Positions 23,831-32,130 of a stretch of DNA of 64,000 nt are shown piece after piece. A program made the translations under genes and the position numbers. Origin of the DNA: a virus; IMG/VR virus record IMGVR_UViG_3300046005_001569, positions 1 through 64,000 of that record, one strand, 5' to 3'. A model generated the notes under the pieces. The model made no database searches and had not been told where the DNA came from. It saw nothing but the letters and a program-made list of their open reading frames with translations. The stretch's first letter is position 1. Every line of letters starts with the position of its first letter.

Positions 23831-24070
23831 TTAGTTTTCCTGTTTATTTAATTCTTGATAGATTTCGTCTTGATAAGAAAGTGTTTTTTGTAATTCAAAT
23901 TGAAAGACCAATTCGTCAATCATTTGTTGCAAGGATAAGTCTAGTGCTGGCTTGCCCATAACGCGGACATATTCGTCATACAAACCTTGCTGGGTTAGGT
24001 GCGAATAAGGTGTGCCGCTTGGCATAACTTTTTCGACTTCGATTTCTTTTTTGATGGTTTTGGCTGCCAC
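23831..24070 (-). CDS. Hypothetical first gene of the connector operon, 79 aa
   Basis: GTG start at 24070, with ACGGAG upstream. It follows late promoter P2 by about 25 bp from the predicted transcript start. Sequence: MPSGTPYSHLTQQGLYDEYVRVMGKP, then two helices (LQQMIDELVFQFELQKTLSYQDEIYQELN). Resembles small head-completion proteins in size and helix content; family not recognised. Confidence 0.6.
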   Translation of the reverse strand: MAAKTIKKEIEVEKVMPSGTPYSHLTQQGLYDEYVRVMGKPALDLSLQQMIDELVFQFELQKTLSYQDEIYQELNKQEN

Positions 24071-24098
24071 GTTTTAATCGCTCCGTAAATTTTTGCAA

Positions 24099-24155
24099 AT
24101 TGTAATCAATGACGTGATTCAATTGCTTTAAACTAAATTAGTAATTTAGTTGAAA
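24099..24155 (-). promoter_or_regulatory. Late promoter P2 (palindrome plus -10)
   Basis: TTTAAACT (24127-24134) and AGTTGAAA (24148-24155) flank the core; the inner AACTAAATTA/TAATTTAGTT (24131-24151) is a perfect 10-bp dyad around one base. The minus-strand -10 TACAAT (24104-24099) starts 37 bp from the centre at 24141. No -35 hexamer. Drives the connector-tail operon. Confidence 0.75.
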
Positions 24156-24184
24156 AATTCCCGCGCCAAATTTTCAGCGCGGGA
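24153..24184 (-). terminator. Rho-independent terminator of capsid operon
   Basis: On the minus strand TCCCGCGC pairs with GCGCGGGA (24159-24166 with 24177-24184), followed by ATTTTTC. It ends the scaffold-capsid message just before late promoter P2, overlapping P2's outer edge. Confidence 0.7.
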
Positions 24185-24199
24185 TAATTCATTAGGGTG

Positions 24200-24673
24200 T
24201 TAAGCCCCGTCTGATTTTCCAAGCAACCGAAGATAGAATTCACCGACAGTTTTCTTTACTTGTTCGCCAGAAGCACCGCTGAATCGCAATTGCACTACGG
24301 CATTAAGCGAGAAGTGCATTGGTGATACAAGTTTCAATCCACTACCCGCAACGCTTACATCTTGCGCCGTAATGAATGCTGTTGTTGAAGGCATTTCACT
24401 TCCTTCGGGGATTGTTTGTTTAGTGTCCTCGTAGCGAAAACCTACATCGACCTTGCAACCCGCCGAATAAGGCTTGTTCACAAATCCAATTTCACTAACT
24501 GTCGTTCCCGCAGGTAAGCGAATGAAGTCAATAATGACGACATCACCTGTTTTTGAAGTTAATCCGACGCAGCCACCAACAGGGAGTTCTGAATCCCAAA
24601 TTGCTGTATTGCCATACTGACCACCGTGTTGCATATCTTTTAACGATGGTGCGCGATAAGTTAAATTAGCCAT
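24200..24673 (-). CDS. Capsid-associated (decoration-type) protein, 157 aa
   Basis: Beta-rich, starting with YRAPSLKDMQHGGQYGNTAIWDSELP, then VGLTSKTGDVVIIDFIRLPAGTTV and ending EFYLRLLGKSDGA. GGAG precedes the start. Directly downstream of the major capsid gene, the usual place for a head-stabilising protein in phages with N4-type capsids. Role inferred from position. Confidence 0.6.
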   Translation of the reverse strand: MANLTYRAPSLKDMQHGGQYGNTAIWDSELPVGGCVGLTSKTGDVVIIDFIRLPAGTTVSEIGFVNKPYSAGCKVDVGFRYEDTKQTIPEGSEMPSTTAFITAQDVSVAGSGLKLVSPMHFSLNAVVQLRFSGASGEQVKKTVGEFYLRLLGKSDGA

Positions 24674-24688
24674 TTCATTTGCTCCATC

Positions 24689-25969
24689 TTACGGTAATTT
24701 TTTAGCAGCATTCCACTCTGCCGAGTTCATCGGCGGAGCATAGCTATCAATAACGGCAACACCAAAGTCGGTGTCTGCCCCTTTCATTCTAAAACGAATT
24801 TTTGATGCACCTTCAACGACGGACATTGATTGTTCAAGTCTGTTGTCGTGGTCGCCCAAAGTTTCAAAATACTTCCACGATTGCGCCGCGCCACTACCAC
24901 CAGAACCGTAGGCTTTCATCAACGCGGATGCGCCGACTAAAATCGCACGGTCAATATGGAAGTTATTGCTGATAGCTGGAATCGTATCAAATACTTCATT
25001 GTAGGTTTTTCCGTCAACGCCGCCGTCATCAACGATAACGTTGTCGTTTGGTAAAAAGCGGATGGCGTATCTGTCCATTGGTTTGACTAAAATACCATTC
25101 CAAACAATACCTTCGCCTGTAAATAATGGATGTGCTTTTGCACCTTCGTAACGCTTCATCGCATTAGTGACAGCAGTATTCCAATCAATAGCCGCAGTAG
25201 GACGTTTGATAAGCTCCCATTGACGACGCGATACCCACAAAATATAAAGCGGTTTATTAGCCGCCCACATATCCGCTTCAAACGTTGCGGAGCGCATAGG
25301 AATTTCTGATTCCATAAGCATCGCACCAAGCGTACCAATGTCATCTAAGCCCAAAACGTCAGTGATTGTTAAATCGGATAATTTTGTTTTGCCACCTGCA
25401 AAGAAATGGCGGTTTTTTGTCGGGGCTAAAACTGGGTTCACCATGATTTGCTTGAACTTAGGCGACGTATGAAACGGTACTGCCCAATCCGCTAAATCTT
25501 GCGAACCTCTAGCTCCTGCCATGTGAACTAAACAACGTTGGTTTTCAAGACGCGCCGAAATCGCCGACAATCCATCTAAACCAATTTTGCGTAAATCGTG
25601 TGGTGTTCTAAAGCCCGTCATCTTTGTTGATTCAATCGCAAAACGCGATTGGTCAATTCTGACTTCTTGATGGCTTTGTGTTGTTGACATGAACTTACCC
25701 TGTAAGTTTTCGTCGCCCATAATCGGGTTGCCTTCAAAAATATCGACAAGTGAGAAACGAATGGTATCGGCAATGCCTTTGCCTAAGTCGGTACTGACTA
25801 CAATCGGCGCACCTGAATTGGATTGCGCTGTTTGATTTTGGTCAGAAATTTTCGGTGGCGTTCCAGTGTTCATTTTCATAAACCCTAAATCGGATTGCAC
25901 ACCTTTAAACAAATAAGGCGAATAGACTTTTGTTGCAGCCTTATCGCCTGCTGGGATAATTACAGCCAT
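24689..25969 (-). CDS. Major capsid protein, N4 gp56/DUF4043-type
   Basis: 426 aa from ATG 25969 (MAVIIPAGDKAATKVYSPYL), with AGAAGG upstream. Pattern of the N4-type capsid family: MMGDENLQG-like loop (NPIMGDENLQGKFMSTTQSHQEVRIDQSRFAI), LANQR-type helix with ARGSQDLADW, then WVSRRQWELIK and KPMDRYAIRF, and the C-terminal TDFGVAVIDSYAP. The scaffold gene precedes it, a decoration gene follows. The leader carries two hairpins with the motif GTCGTGATGA. Confidence 0.85.
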   Translation of the reverse strand: MAVIIPAGDKAATKVYSPYLFKGVQSDLGFMKMNTGTPPKISDQNQTAQSNSGAPIVVSTDLGKGIADTIRFSLVDIFEGNPIMGDENLQGKFMSTTQSHQEVRIDQSRFAIESTKMTGFRTPHDLRKIGLDGLSAISARLENQRCLVHMAGARGSQDLADWAVPFHTSPKFKQIMVNPVLAPTKNRHFFAGGKTKLSDLTITDVLGLDDIGTLGAMLMESEIPMRSATFEADMWAANKPLYILWVSRRQWELIKRPTAAIDWNTAVTNAMKRYEGAKAHPLFTGEGIVWNGILVKPMDRYAIRFLPNDNVIVDDGGVDGKTYNEVFDTIPAISNNFHIDRAILVGASALMKAYGSGGSGAAQSWKYFETLGDHDNRLEQSMSVVEGASKIRFRMKGADTDFGVAVIDSYAPPMNSAEWNAAKKLP

Positions 25970-25989
25970 AAATAAAATTCCTTCTACGC

Positions 25990-26039
25990 ACGTCATCACG
26001 ACGTTCTGGTGGGATTAGGCACTATCATCACGACAGTGC
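25990..26039 (-). promoter_or_regulatory. Leader hairpins upstream of major capsid gene
   Basis: On the minus strand ACGTC-GTGAT-GACGT (26004-25990) sits just before AGAAGG, and a second hairpin, GCACT...AGTGC (26039-26019), carries GTCGTGATGA in its loop. Nineteen bases, CAGAACGTCGTGATGACGT (26008-25990), recur exactly in the leader of the first plus-strand cassette gene. Suggests an RNA element that tunes translation or stability of capsid mRNA. Confidence 0.55.
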
Positions 26040-26054
26040 AATTCTTGTTACTTC

Positions 26055-26906
26055 TTAGCCAAAAGCACTGGGTAAATCATCGTAATCATGTGTTTCAAAC
26101 CACTTTTGCAATTCAAACGATGACATTTCCTCAATGGATTTCGAGCCTGTTTTTTCAGACGGTATAACGCCGCTGCCTAAATCGCTCAAACTAAACGGCA
26201 TCTGAGCTTGGGGAGCTACGGCTGGCGGTGTTGCTTTCGTCTGCGGTTGTGCTGGTACACCTAACATCGCTGTCATAACTTGGTTTAACTTCGCAATTTT
26301 CTCGGATTCGGGTAGTTGCGCTGTTACAGGGTTTTCGTAAAAGGAATCGTAAATCTTTCCAGCTTGCGCCCATGTTTCAGGGTCTTGTTGCATTGCCTTC
26401 AAGTTCGGATAACTTTCAATGATTGCCTGTTGTTGTGCCTCAGCTTGTGCAGCCGTTTGTTGCTGTTTAGCAAGTTCAGCCTGTTCAAACTGTGCTGCTC
26501 GCGCTGCGGCGGTGGCTAATTCGTTCAAGGTTTTCTCGAAAACGATTGCAGCCTCCTCGTCGTACTCTTTCAACTCAGCTAATTTGTCGAGAGCCTCTTG
26601 CGAAATAACGGGGGTAGCTACGCCCTGTCCGTTCTTAAAGGCTTCGATTTGACTAACTAAATTTTGATACTTTTGCTCAATTTCGATTTTGTCGTTTAGA
26701 GCATCTTTAAGTACCTTGAAGGGAATTTTGCGCTGGTCATCAGGTGTTGCGATATATTTTTCAGAATCATCAATTTCACCTTTAGGCACACTTCCTTTTT
26801 CTCCCGCTGGTGATTCGACGGCTGCCGATTGCTCGTCGGTGGTAACGGCTGATTGTTCTTCTGGGTCTAAGATTAGTTTGTCGTAATCACTGATTTCTTC
26901 GCTCAT
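26055..26906 (-). CDS. Scaffolding protein
   Basis: 283 aa from ATG 26906, chosen over the 5' ATG at 26960 because AAGGAAA stands just upstream. Acidic, Gln/Ala-rich and strongly helical (about 75-190: KYQNLVSQIEAFKNGQ; FEQAELAKQQQTAAQAEAQQQ), with a basic-aromatic C-terminus (SSFELQKWFETHDYDD) suited to capsid contact. Directly upstream of the major capsid gene. No protease domain is visible. Confidence 0.75.
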   Translation of the reverse strand: MSEEISDYDKLILDPEEQSAVTTDEQSAAVESPAGEKGSVPKGEIDDSEKYIATPDDQRKIPFKVLKDALNDKIEIEQKYQNLVSQIEAFKNGQGVATPVISQEALDKLAELKEYDEEAAIVFEKTLNELATAAARAAQFEQAELAKQQQTAAQAEAQQQAIIESYPNLKAMQQDPETWAQAGKIYDSFYENPVTAQLPESEKIAKLNQVMTAMLGVPAQPQTKATPPAVAPQAQMPFSLSDLGSGVIPSEKTGSKSIEEMSSFELQKWFETHDYDDLPSAFG

Positions 26907-26982
26907 AATTTCCTTTTCTATTTGACGCATAGGTGCGAAAGTTAAAGTAGGTTTTGCCATTTAACGCATGACTGCGAAATCT

Positions 26983-28914
26983 TTAATCAACTGGAACTGG
27001 CATACCGCGAACTATCTTTACTTTTTTTCCAGTTGTTTTATCTATTCCAATTGAGCCTTCTGGTGCAGGCGCATCGCCAGTAGTTCTTTGTTCGCCTCTG
27101 TTGTAAATTTGCCCCGTAATCGGATTGCCAAAGACTTCTTGCTCTGCAAGTGGCAAGCTGGTTGTAGGGTCAAATGTTTTTGTTTTTAATTTCTCAAGAG
27201 GTGTTGGAGCAAGTGCAGCTAATTGCGCTAAACCTTGCCTACCCTGTTCCGATTCAGTGGGGTCTTTGCTTGCTGCCATCATTTCAAGTTTTGCTTTATG
27301 TTCGGCAAGTAACTGAATTGGATTGTTTCTCGCGTATTGTGTCTGCTCATTTTGTATGTCTTGTTGTGTTTTTTGCTGTGCAAGTAAATCTTGTCGGCGT
27401 TGCTCTGTTTGAGCCGCTGAAATATCTCCTTTTCCTGCTGCCAATTGCACTACTGCTTGTGCGCGTTGTTCGGGTGGTAACTTTTGAATTGCATCAAATT
27501 GAGCTTGCTCTTGATGTTGCGCGTAGATTTGACCTGCTTGTGCGGCGGTAATTGCACCAGAAGCACGTTGCGCCTCTAATCTATCAAGTACATTAACGTC
27601 CATGCGATTGTCAGAAATAGTAGGCATCGACAATCCGCGTTGTGGTGTTCGTTGCTTCCCATCGCTACCCATCATGCCGTTTTCATTTTGAACAAATCCC
27701 ATACCTTTATCGAATAAAGGATTGTGATTTGCGGCAATGCTACCGTCAGTATTTTTGCTGGCTTTAATAAATCCCGTGCCACTTGTCACATCATTCATTG
27801 ATGTTGGCATCTTGGATTGTGTGGGCGATTGACCGTTTAGCAAGATTTCTGCATGGGTTGTTTGTGGCTTTCTTGGGTCAGCCAAGCTGTAATTTGGAGG
27901 CGTGCGATTAGTATTTATTTGTTCGTTATTTACAACAGCCTGTGGTGTCGCTTGATTTACAGGTGCGACGACGGGCTTTTGTGGGTGGCTTGCCATATAT
28001 TGCGTGTAAGCAGGATTCGTAATCTTGCCAGCGCGACTGTTTATAAATTGCTCTGGTGGCTCAGTAACGGCGAATCCACGACCGCCTTGTATTGGTGCAT
28101 TTGATGTTGGTTTTGCTAATGGCGTTTGTGTTCGTGAAAAACTTTTTTGTGGTGCATCGCCCATCAATTCATTACCAAAATTCGGGTCGGCAATTGAACC
28201 TGCATGAATGTTTTTAGCAAAATTAGCCTCTTGATTCATTATGTTGCTGGCGTTCATGCCTGCTTGAATGGCTGGCATTGATGACGCTAATTTACTCGCC
28301 CCACTAGCAAGTCTTGATGTAATGCTTTGCGCTGGCGGTGCTGCTCCAACTCCGCCACCTGCATTACCCGTAGGCGGTTGTGCCATTTGCGTAAGCGATT
28401 GGGTTGTACCTGAACTTACTGCATTCATTGTTTGTTGCGCCCCCATCATTGGGCGTGAAACCTGTCCCTCAATAATCGAGCCTTGAGCGGTTGCAGCAGG
28501 TTTAAATGTTGCAGGATTTTGTGCAAGCAAATCGCCGCTTAGTGCCGAACTTGATGTTGAGCCTAGGGGTGCTGGCTTTATCGGGTTATTTACTGTTGCA
28601 ACAGGACGCGAAACTTGACCGTCAATAATTGGATTCTGAACGGCTGGTGTTGGCTTAAAGTTAGCTGGTGATTGAGTGAATAATTCACCATTCAGGGTAT
28701 TAGGTTTAGGTAGTGCTTGCTGTGTCTGCGCTATTTGTGGGTTCGGTCTGCCAACGGATGTACTTGCTTTTTGTCCATCAATAAACGTTTCATTCGGCAA
28801 TGCTTTAGGCTTGGTGTATTTGTCAGGCGTAGGCGTAACTAATTCGCCTTGCACGGCATTACTGCCTGCCAAACGTTTTCTTTTGGAATTAAAGTTGTCG
28901 TCTAAATAATCCAC
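26983..28914 (-). CDS. Pro/Gln-rich virion protein with N-terminal repeats, 643 aa
   Basis: GTG start at 28914 with AGGAGGAG upstream; first gene on the minus side of the divergent late promoter. Three N-terminal repeats of about 31-45 residues share G(E/D)L, then (F/Y)(K/T)KP or FKP, then I(D/E)GQ...RP (about residues 20-60, 74-106, 126-157). The middle is Gly/Ala-rich and low complexity; a helical Gln-rich part follows (about 450-570). Upstream of scaffold and capsid. Could be an internal head/ejection protein. No family recognised. Confidence 0.65.
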   Translation of the reverse strand: MDYLDDNFNSKRKRLAGSNAVQGELVTPTPDKYTKPKALPNETFIDGQKASTSVGRPNPQIAQTQQALPKPNTLNGELFTQSPANFKPTPAVQNPIIDGQVSRPVATVNNPIKPAPLGSTSSSALSGDLLAQNPATFKPAATAQGSIIEGQVSRPMMGAQQTMNAVSSGTTQSLTQMAQPPTGNAGGGVGAAPPAQSITSRLASGASKLASSMPAIQAGMNASNIMNQEANFAKNIHAGSIADPNFGNELMGDAPQKSFSRTQTPLAKPTSNAPIQGGRGFAVTEPPEQFINSRAGKITNPAYTQYMASHPQKPVVAPVNQATPQAVVNNEQINTNRTPPNYSLADPRKPQTTHAEILLNGQSPTQSKMPTSMNDVTSGTGFIKASKNTDGSIAANHNPLFDKGMGFVQNENGMMGSDGKQRTPQRGLSMPTISDNRMDVNVLDRLEAQRASGAITAAQAGQIYAQHQEQAQFDAIQKLPPEQRAQAVVQLAAGKGDISAAQTEQRRQDLLAQQKTQQDIQNEQTQYARNNPIQLLAEHKAKLEMMAASKDPTESEQGRQGLAQLAALAPTPLEKLKTKTFDPTTSLPLAEQEVFGNPITGQIYNRGEQRTTGDAPAPEGSIGIDKTTGKKVKIVRGMPVPVD

Positions 28915-28947
28915 ACCAAGCTCCTCCTACGCTAAAAATATGGAACA

Positions 28948-29032
28948 ATCTTATTTCGTTTAGTCGAGCTGTTTTTTTAAACTGTTTTACTAATTTAGTT
29001 TAAAAAAACATATCGCCAACCTTATGTAACTT
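28948..29032. promoter_or_regulatory. Divergent late promoter P3 (shared palindrome)
   Basis: TTTAAACT (28976-28983) and AGTTTAAA (28997-29004) form a dyad centred at 28990. Minus-strand -10 TAAGAT (28953-28948) and plus-strand TAACTT (29027-29032) each start exactly 37 bp from the centre. One site therefore can serve both the scaffold-capsid operon and the inverted cassette. The asymmetric core (TTACTAATTT) faces the plus-strand side. An alternative plus-strand -10, TATAGC at 29032, is possible. Confidence 0.75.
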
Positions 29033-29047
29033 ATAGCCTCCGAAAAT

Positions 29048-29066
29048 CAGAACGTCGTGATGACGT
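29048..29066 (+). promoter_or_regulatory. Leader element shared with capsid gene
   Basis: CAGAACGTCGTGATGACGT is identical to the minus-strand leader of the major capsid gene, and in both cases AGAAGG and the start codon follow within 25 bp. It folds as ACGTC-GTGAT-GACGT. Identity between two divergent leaders indicates selection or a duplicated leader. Confidence 0.55.
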
Positions 29067-29080
29067 ACAGAAGGTTAAAA

Positions 29081-29539
29081 ATGGCTTACAACTACTCAAC
29101 AGGGTTTATCAATAAAACCCTTGAATCAATCGCGGCTGACCTAGATGGTGGCTGTATTGAAATCTATACGGGGTCGCGTCCGACAAACGCCGATGCGCCA
29201 ATTAAAGGCACATTGCTAGGTATCGTTACCGCTGGCGGCTTGCCGTTCACAGCAGGTAATCCAGCAAACGGTTTGAAGTTCGCAACCGTTGCCGCCGACA
29301 AAACAATCGACAAAGACAGTACGCAAGTTTGGCAATTCAAGGCACTTGAAACAGGTGTTGCAGGTTGGTTGCGTCTTAAAGCAAATGCTGTTGATGCGGG
29401 TGGAAATTCAACGGACGCACTAAGAATTGACGGCTCGATTGCCGCATTCGGTGGCGATGCGACGATTGAAGGCAGCGCAAACATCGAAAAGGACAAGATT
29501 TACACCCTCAACAAATGCACGATAAATTGGGCGGTGTAA
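29081..29539 (+). CDS. Virion-surface protein, 152 aa
   Basis: ATG 29081 follows AGAAGG. The product (STGFINKTLESIAADLDGGC, EIYTGSRPTNADAPIKGTLLG, GWLRLKANAV, ALRIDGSIAAFGG) is a compact beta domain of about 150 residues. A homologous domain forms the C-terminus of the 1348-aa protein in this cassette (SGGSIEFYTGSRPHSAN, KLLGVITG, GWFRIKSD). Probably a decoration or fibre-attachment module. First gene of the inverted operon. Confidence 0.65.
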   Translation: MAYNYSTGFINKTLESIAADLDGGCIEIYTGSRPTNADAPIKGTLLGIVTAGGLPFTAGNPANGLKFATVAADKTIDKDSTQVWQFKALETGVAGWLRLKANAVDAGGNSTDALRIDGSIAAFGGDATIEGSANIEKDKIYTLNKCTINWAV

Positions 29540-29540
29540 C

Positions 29541-30356
29541 ATGGCTGTCCAACAAGCGTTTTTCACTAACGAAGGTGAGGCTTTGTTTGCCTCGATGCTG
29601 TTCAAAAATGACAGTTCTGTTCGTCCTGCAAATTTAGAATTGCTTTTATTTACAAATTTAACTGTAAGCGAAGCAACAAAATATACAGATTTGACCGAAC
29701 CAACAGGCGGTAGTTACGCTCGCAAAACATTAGTTGATGCGAACTGGACAATTGCAAACGGTGTCTTTTCTTACCCTCAACAAACCTTTACGCCAATCGG
29801 CGCGAGCTACACGGGTGCAATTCAAGGTGCGGCAATCGTAACGAAAGGTTCAAGTCCAAAAGTATTGTTTATCGTAACCGACCCTGTAGCACCCATTACC
29901 TTAACCGCTGGCACACCTTACATTGTGGCGGCAAATGTTGCGTGTAATCCCGTAACAAAAGGCAACACTGAGTTTTTCTTGAGCTTACTTTTGAAGAATG
30001 AAATGTCATCGCGTGGAACAGGATTGCAAGCAGTCTTATTCACGAACCCTACCAACATAACAGCCAAACTTTTAGCGGACATATCGCAACCAACAAGTGT
30101 GGGCGGCTATTTGGCAGAAGATATTTTGGATAGTGCTTGGTCAATTGTTACAACAACAGGCGATGCTGTTGCAAATTGCCCTGCCATTTCATTTACGCCA
30201 ACAGGCGAGTTGTTTTCTAGTGATGTAGTGGGCTATGCAATTACGACAAAGACAGCACCTAATTATGTTGTAAGTATTGAAGCTGACCCAGCATCGCCCG
30301 TATCACTACCACTAAACACGCCGTATATCATTACGCCGTCAATCAAAATCATGTAA
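29541..30356 (+). CDS. Virion protein with two tandem beta domains, 271 aa
   Basis: Two copies of one domain: EGEALFASMLFKNDSSVRPANLELLLFTN... at about 10-130 and NTEFFLSLLLKNEMSSRGTGLQAVLFTNPT... at about 140-265, each ending in a PVxxPITL/PVSLPxNTPYI phrase. Internal duplication is typical of phage surface and decoration proteins. Starts 1 bp after the previous stop. Function inferred from cassette. Confidence 0.65.
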   Translation: MAVQQAFFTNEGEALFASMLFKNDSSVRPANLELLLFTNLTVSEATKYTDLTEPTGGSYARKTLVDANWTIANGVFSYPQQTFTPIGASYTGAIQGAAIVTKGSSPKVLFIVTDPVAPITLTAGTPYIVAANVACNPVTKGNTEFFLSLLLKNEMSSRGTGLQAVLFTNPTNITAKLLADISQPTSVGGYLAEDILDSAWSIVTTTGDAVANCPAISFTPTGELFSSDVVGYAITTKTAPNYVVSIEADPASPVSLPLNTPYIITPSIKIM

Positions 30357-30371
30357 TTGGAGTTTTTCAAA

Positions 30372-31511
30372 ATGGCTAACAAAGTTCAACTTTTTCGTTC
30401 TGACGATACAGGCGCACCACAATTAACTAATGCAATCGGTAGCTTAATTGGTGTTTTCGATGCTTGCTTAATCAACGGTTATGGCACACGGGACAGTACA
30501 AAAATCTCGTCAGTAACATCTGTAAGTGACGTTGCAACAATCACATTTAATATGGCTCACGGTTTTCGTGAATTGCAGCGTTTGGAAGTTGTATTGCCTG
30601 ACGAACAATACACAGGCGTGTTTGATGTTACCAGTGTTACCGCAAACAGCTTAACGATAAAACTTAATGGCATTCCCACGTCAGCAACTTGTACGCCTGA
30701 CGCGAGTTCGCTTGTTAAGGTTGCAGGCGCAAAGTGGGTAAAGGAATTTACCGAAGCCAATAAAGCGGCTTATCGCCCAGCGTTAAATACTGCAAACCGC
30801 TGTTATTTGTCTGTCGATGATTCATTGACAACAATTACCAATGGCATTGCAAACGTGCGTGGATTTGAAGCCATGACAGGCGCGACAACAGGGGAGCGAG
30901 CGTTTCCAACAACTGTTCAGCAGGCTGCCTGCAACATTCCAAAATCGTCCGACGCAAATCCCAAAAATTGGATTTTGGTTGCTGACGGCGATATGTTTTA
31001 TTTCTTCGTCAATCCATCAGTAACGTCAACGTACAGCTATTTTGGTTTTGCATTCGGTTATCCAAAATCAAAAATGACACTTGAAGATACATTTGGCTGC
31101 ATTTTGATTGCGTCAAGCGGTACAAATAGCACAACAGCGGTGGGCTTTAAAACCAATATGGGTAGTGCTTTAGGCTGGTTTGCTCGCTCGTTCACTCAAA
31201 TTGGTGGGGCTGTTACATTTAGCTTGTTTGGTTCTGGGATTTCAACAGGGTTTGGCAATGGCGGTGATAGCTTTCCATCGCCGATTGATAATTCACTTAA
31301 CGTATCGCCTGTTTATATTTATCAAAACGGTACGCGCGGAATTTTGCAGGGCATTTTACAGCCGCTACATAACAGACCGATAGGACATGGTTCATATTAC
31401 AAAGGCTTGGCGGAATTTCCTAACCAAACAGTCTTATCAATTGGGTTAGCTGATTCTGGTAATGCGGCAATCAATGGTGAGTTACATATTATCGTCGAGG
31501 GGCTTTGGTAA
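30372..31511 (+). CDS. Virion/fibre-associated protein, 379 aa
   Basis: ATG 30372 (MANKVQLFRSDD) has GGAG at -12; the upstream in-frame TTG is too close to it. Beta-rich with VSDVATITFNMAHGFRELQ, FDVTSVTANSLTIKLNG and a C-terminal domain (PVYIYQNGTRGILQGILQP). Phrases such as MAHGF..L..V.V of this type occur in phage receptor-binding and baseplate-like surface proteins. Family not recognised with certainty. Confidence 0.6.
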   Translation: MANKVQLFRSDDTGAPQLTNAIGSLIGVFDACLINGYGTRDSTKISSVTSVSDVATITFNMAHGFRELQRLEVVLPDEQYTGVFDVTSVTANSLTIKLNGIPTSATCTPDASSLVKVAGAKWVKEFTEANKAAYRPALNTANRCYLSVDDSLTTITNGIANVRGFEAMTGATTGERAFPTTVQQAACNIPKSSDANPKNWILVADGDMFYFFVNPSVTSTYSYFGFAFGYPKSKMTLEDTFGCILIASSGTNSTTAVGFKTNMGSALGWFARSFTQIGGAVTFSLFGSGISTGFGNGGDSFPSPIDNSLNVSPVYIYQNGTRGILQGILQPLHNRPIGHGSYYKGLAEFPNQTVLSIGLADSGNAAINGELHIIVEGLW

Positions 31512-32119
31512 TGCCTGCCGAGATTGTTGTTGCTAATTATTCAGCACGCATTCTTAACACGCGCTATCGAAAATCAGGTAGCGCATTGAATTCGATTGTC
31601 GGCAAATCTGCCAAACGCATTATTCCCGCAAAAATAAAATGCGGTTCAACGTCAAAAACAAAGCTAATGCTTTCAAAAAATTTGCTGCAATTGCAGGCAA
31701 ATCATGGCGTTCCTACTATGCGTTTTTTGCTGGTATCAAAATTACCAATGCGCTTATTTGGTGACAATGGTTCACTGCGTTTTACGATGACTTCGCAGCA
31801 TAAATGCCTTGTTAATGGCGGTTACACTGGCGAAGTTCAAAAAAAATTGCCGCAACGTGTTGGTGCTACGCCTGTTGAATTGATTGTTCCAAACGGGAAT
31901 GCAACCGTATCGGGTACAACAAAAGAAGGCAAAGTACCCGTATCGCGCAAAGTTCGCTTGTATCGCAAAGACAACGGCAAGCTGGTTGATGAAGTTAAGA
32001 GCGATGCGGTCGGTCGTTATCAGTTTGCAAATCTACCTGCTGGGTTCAATTTCTTTGTTGTTTCACATGATAGCAATGGTATCTACAACGCCGCCATTTC
32101 TGACAATATCACTGCTTAG
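31511..32119 (+). CDS. Surface protein with carboxypeptidase-regulatory/Ig-like end, 202 aa
   Basis: TAATG overlap with the previous gene; ATG 31511. The first 115 residues are basic and unrecognised. Residues about 125-200 match a CarboxypepD_reg-like/Ig fold: ATVSGTTKEGKVPVSRKVRLY, then GRYQFANLPAGFNFFVVSHD. Such modules decorate phage particles and bind surfaces weakly. Structural by context. Confidence 0.65.
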   Translation: MPAEIVVANYSARILNTRYRKSGSALNSIVGKSAKRIIPAKIKCGSTSKTKLMLSKNLLQLQANHGVPTMRFLLVSKLPMRLFGDNGSLRFTMTSQHKCLVNGGYTGEVQKKLPQRVGATPVELIVPNGNATVSGTTKEGKVPVSRKVRLYRKDNGKLVDEVKSDAVGRYQFANLPAGFNFFVVSHDSNGIYNAAISDNITA

Positions 32120-32130
32120 AGTTTAAAAAA

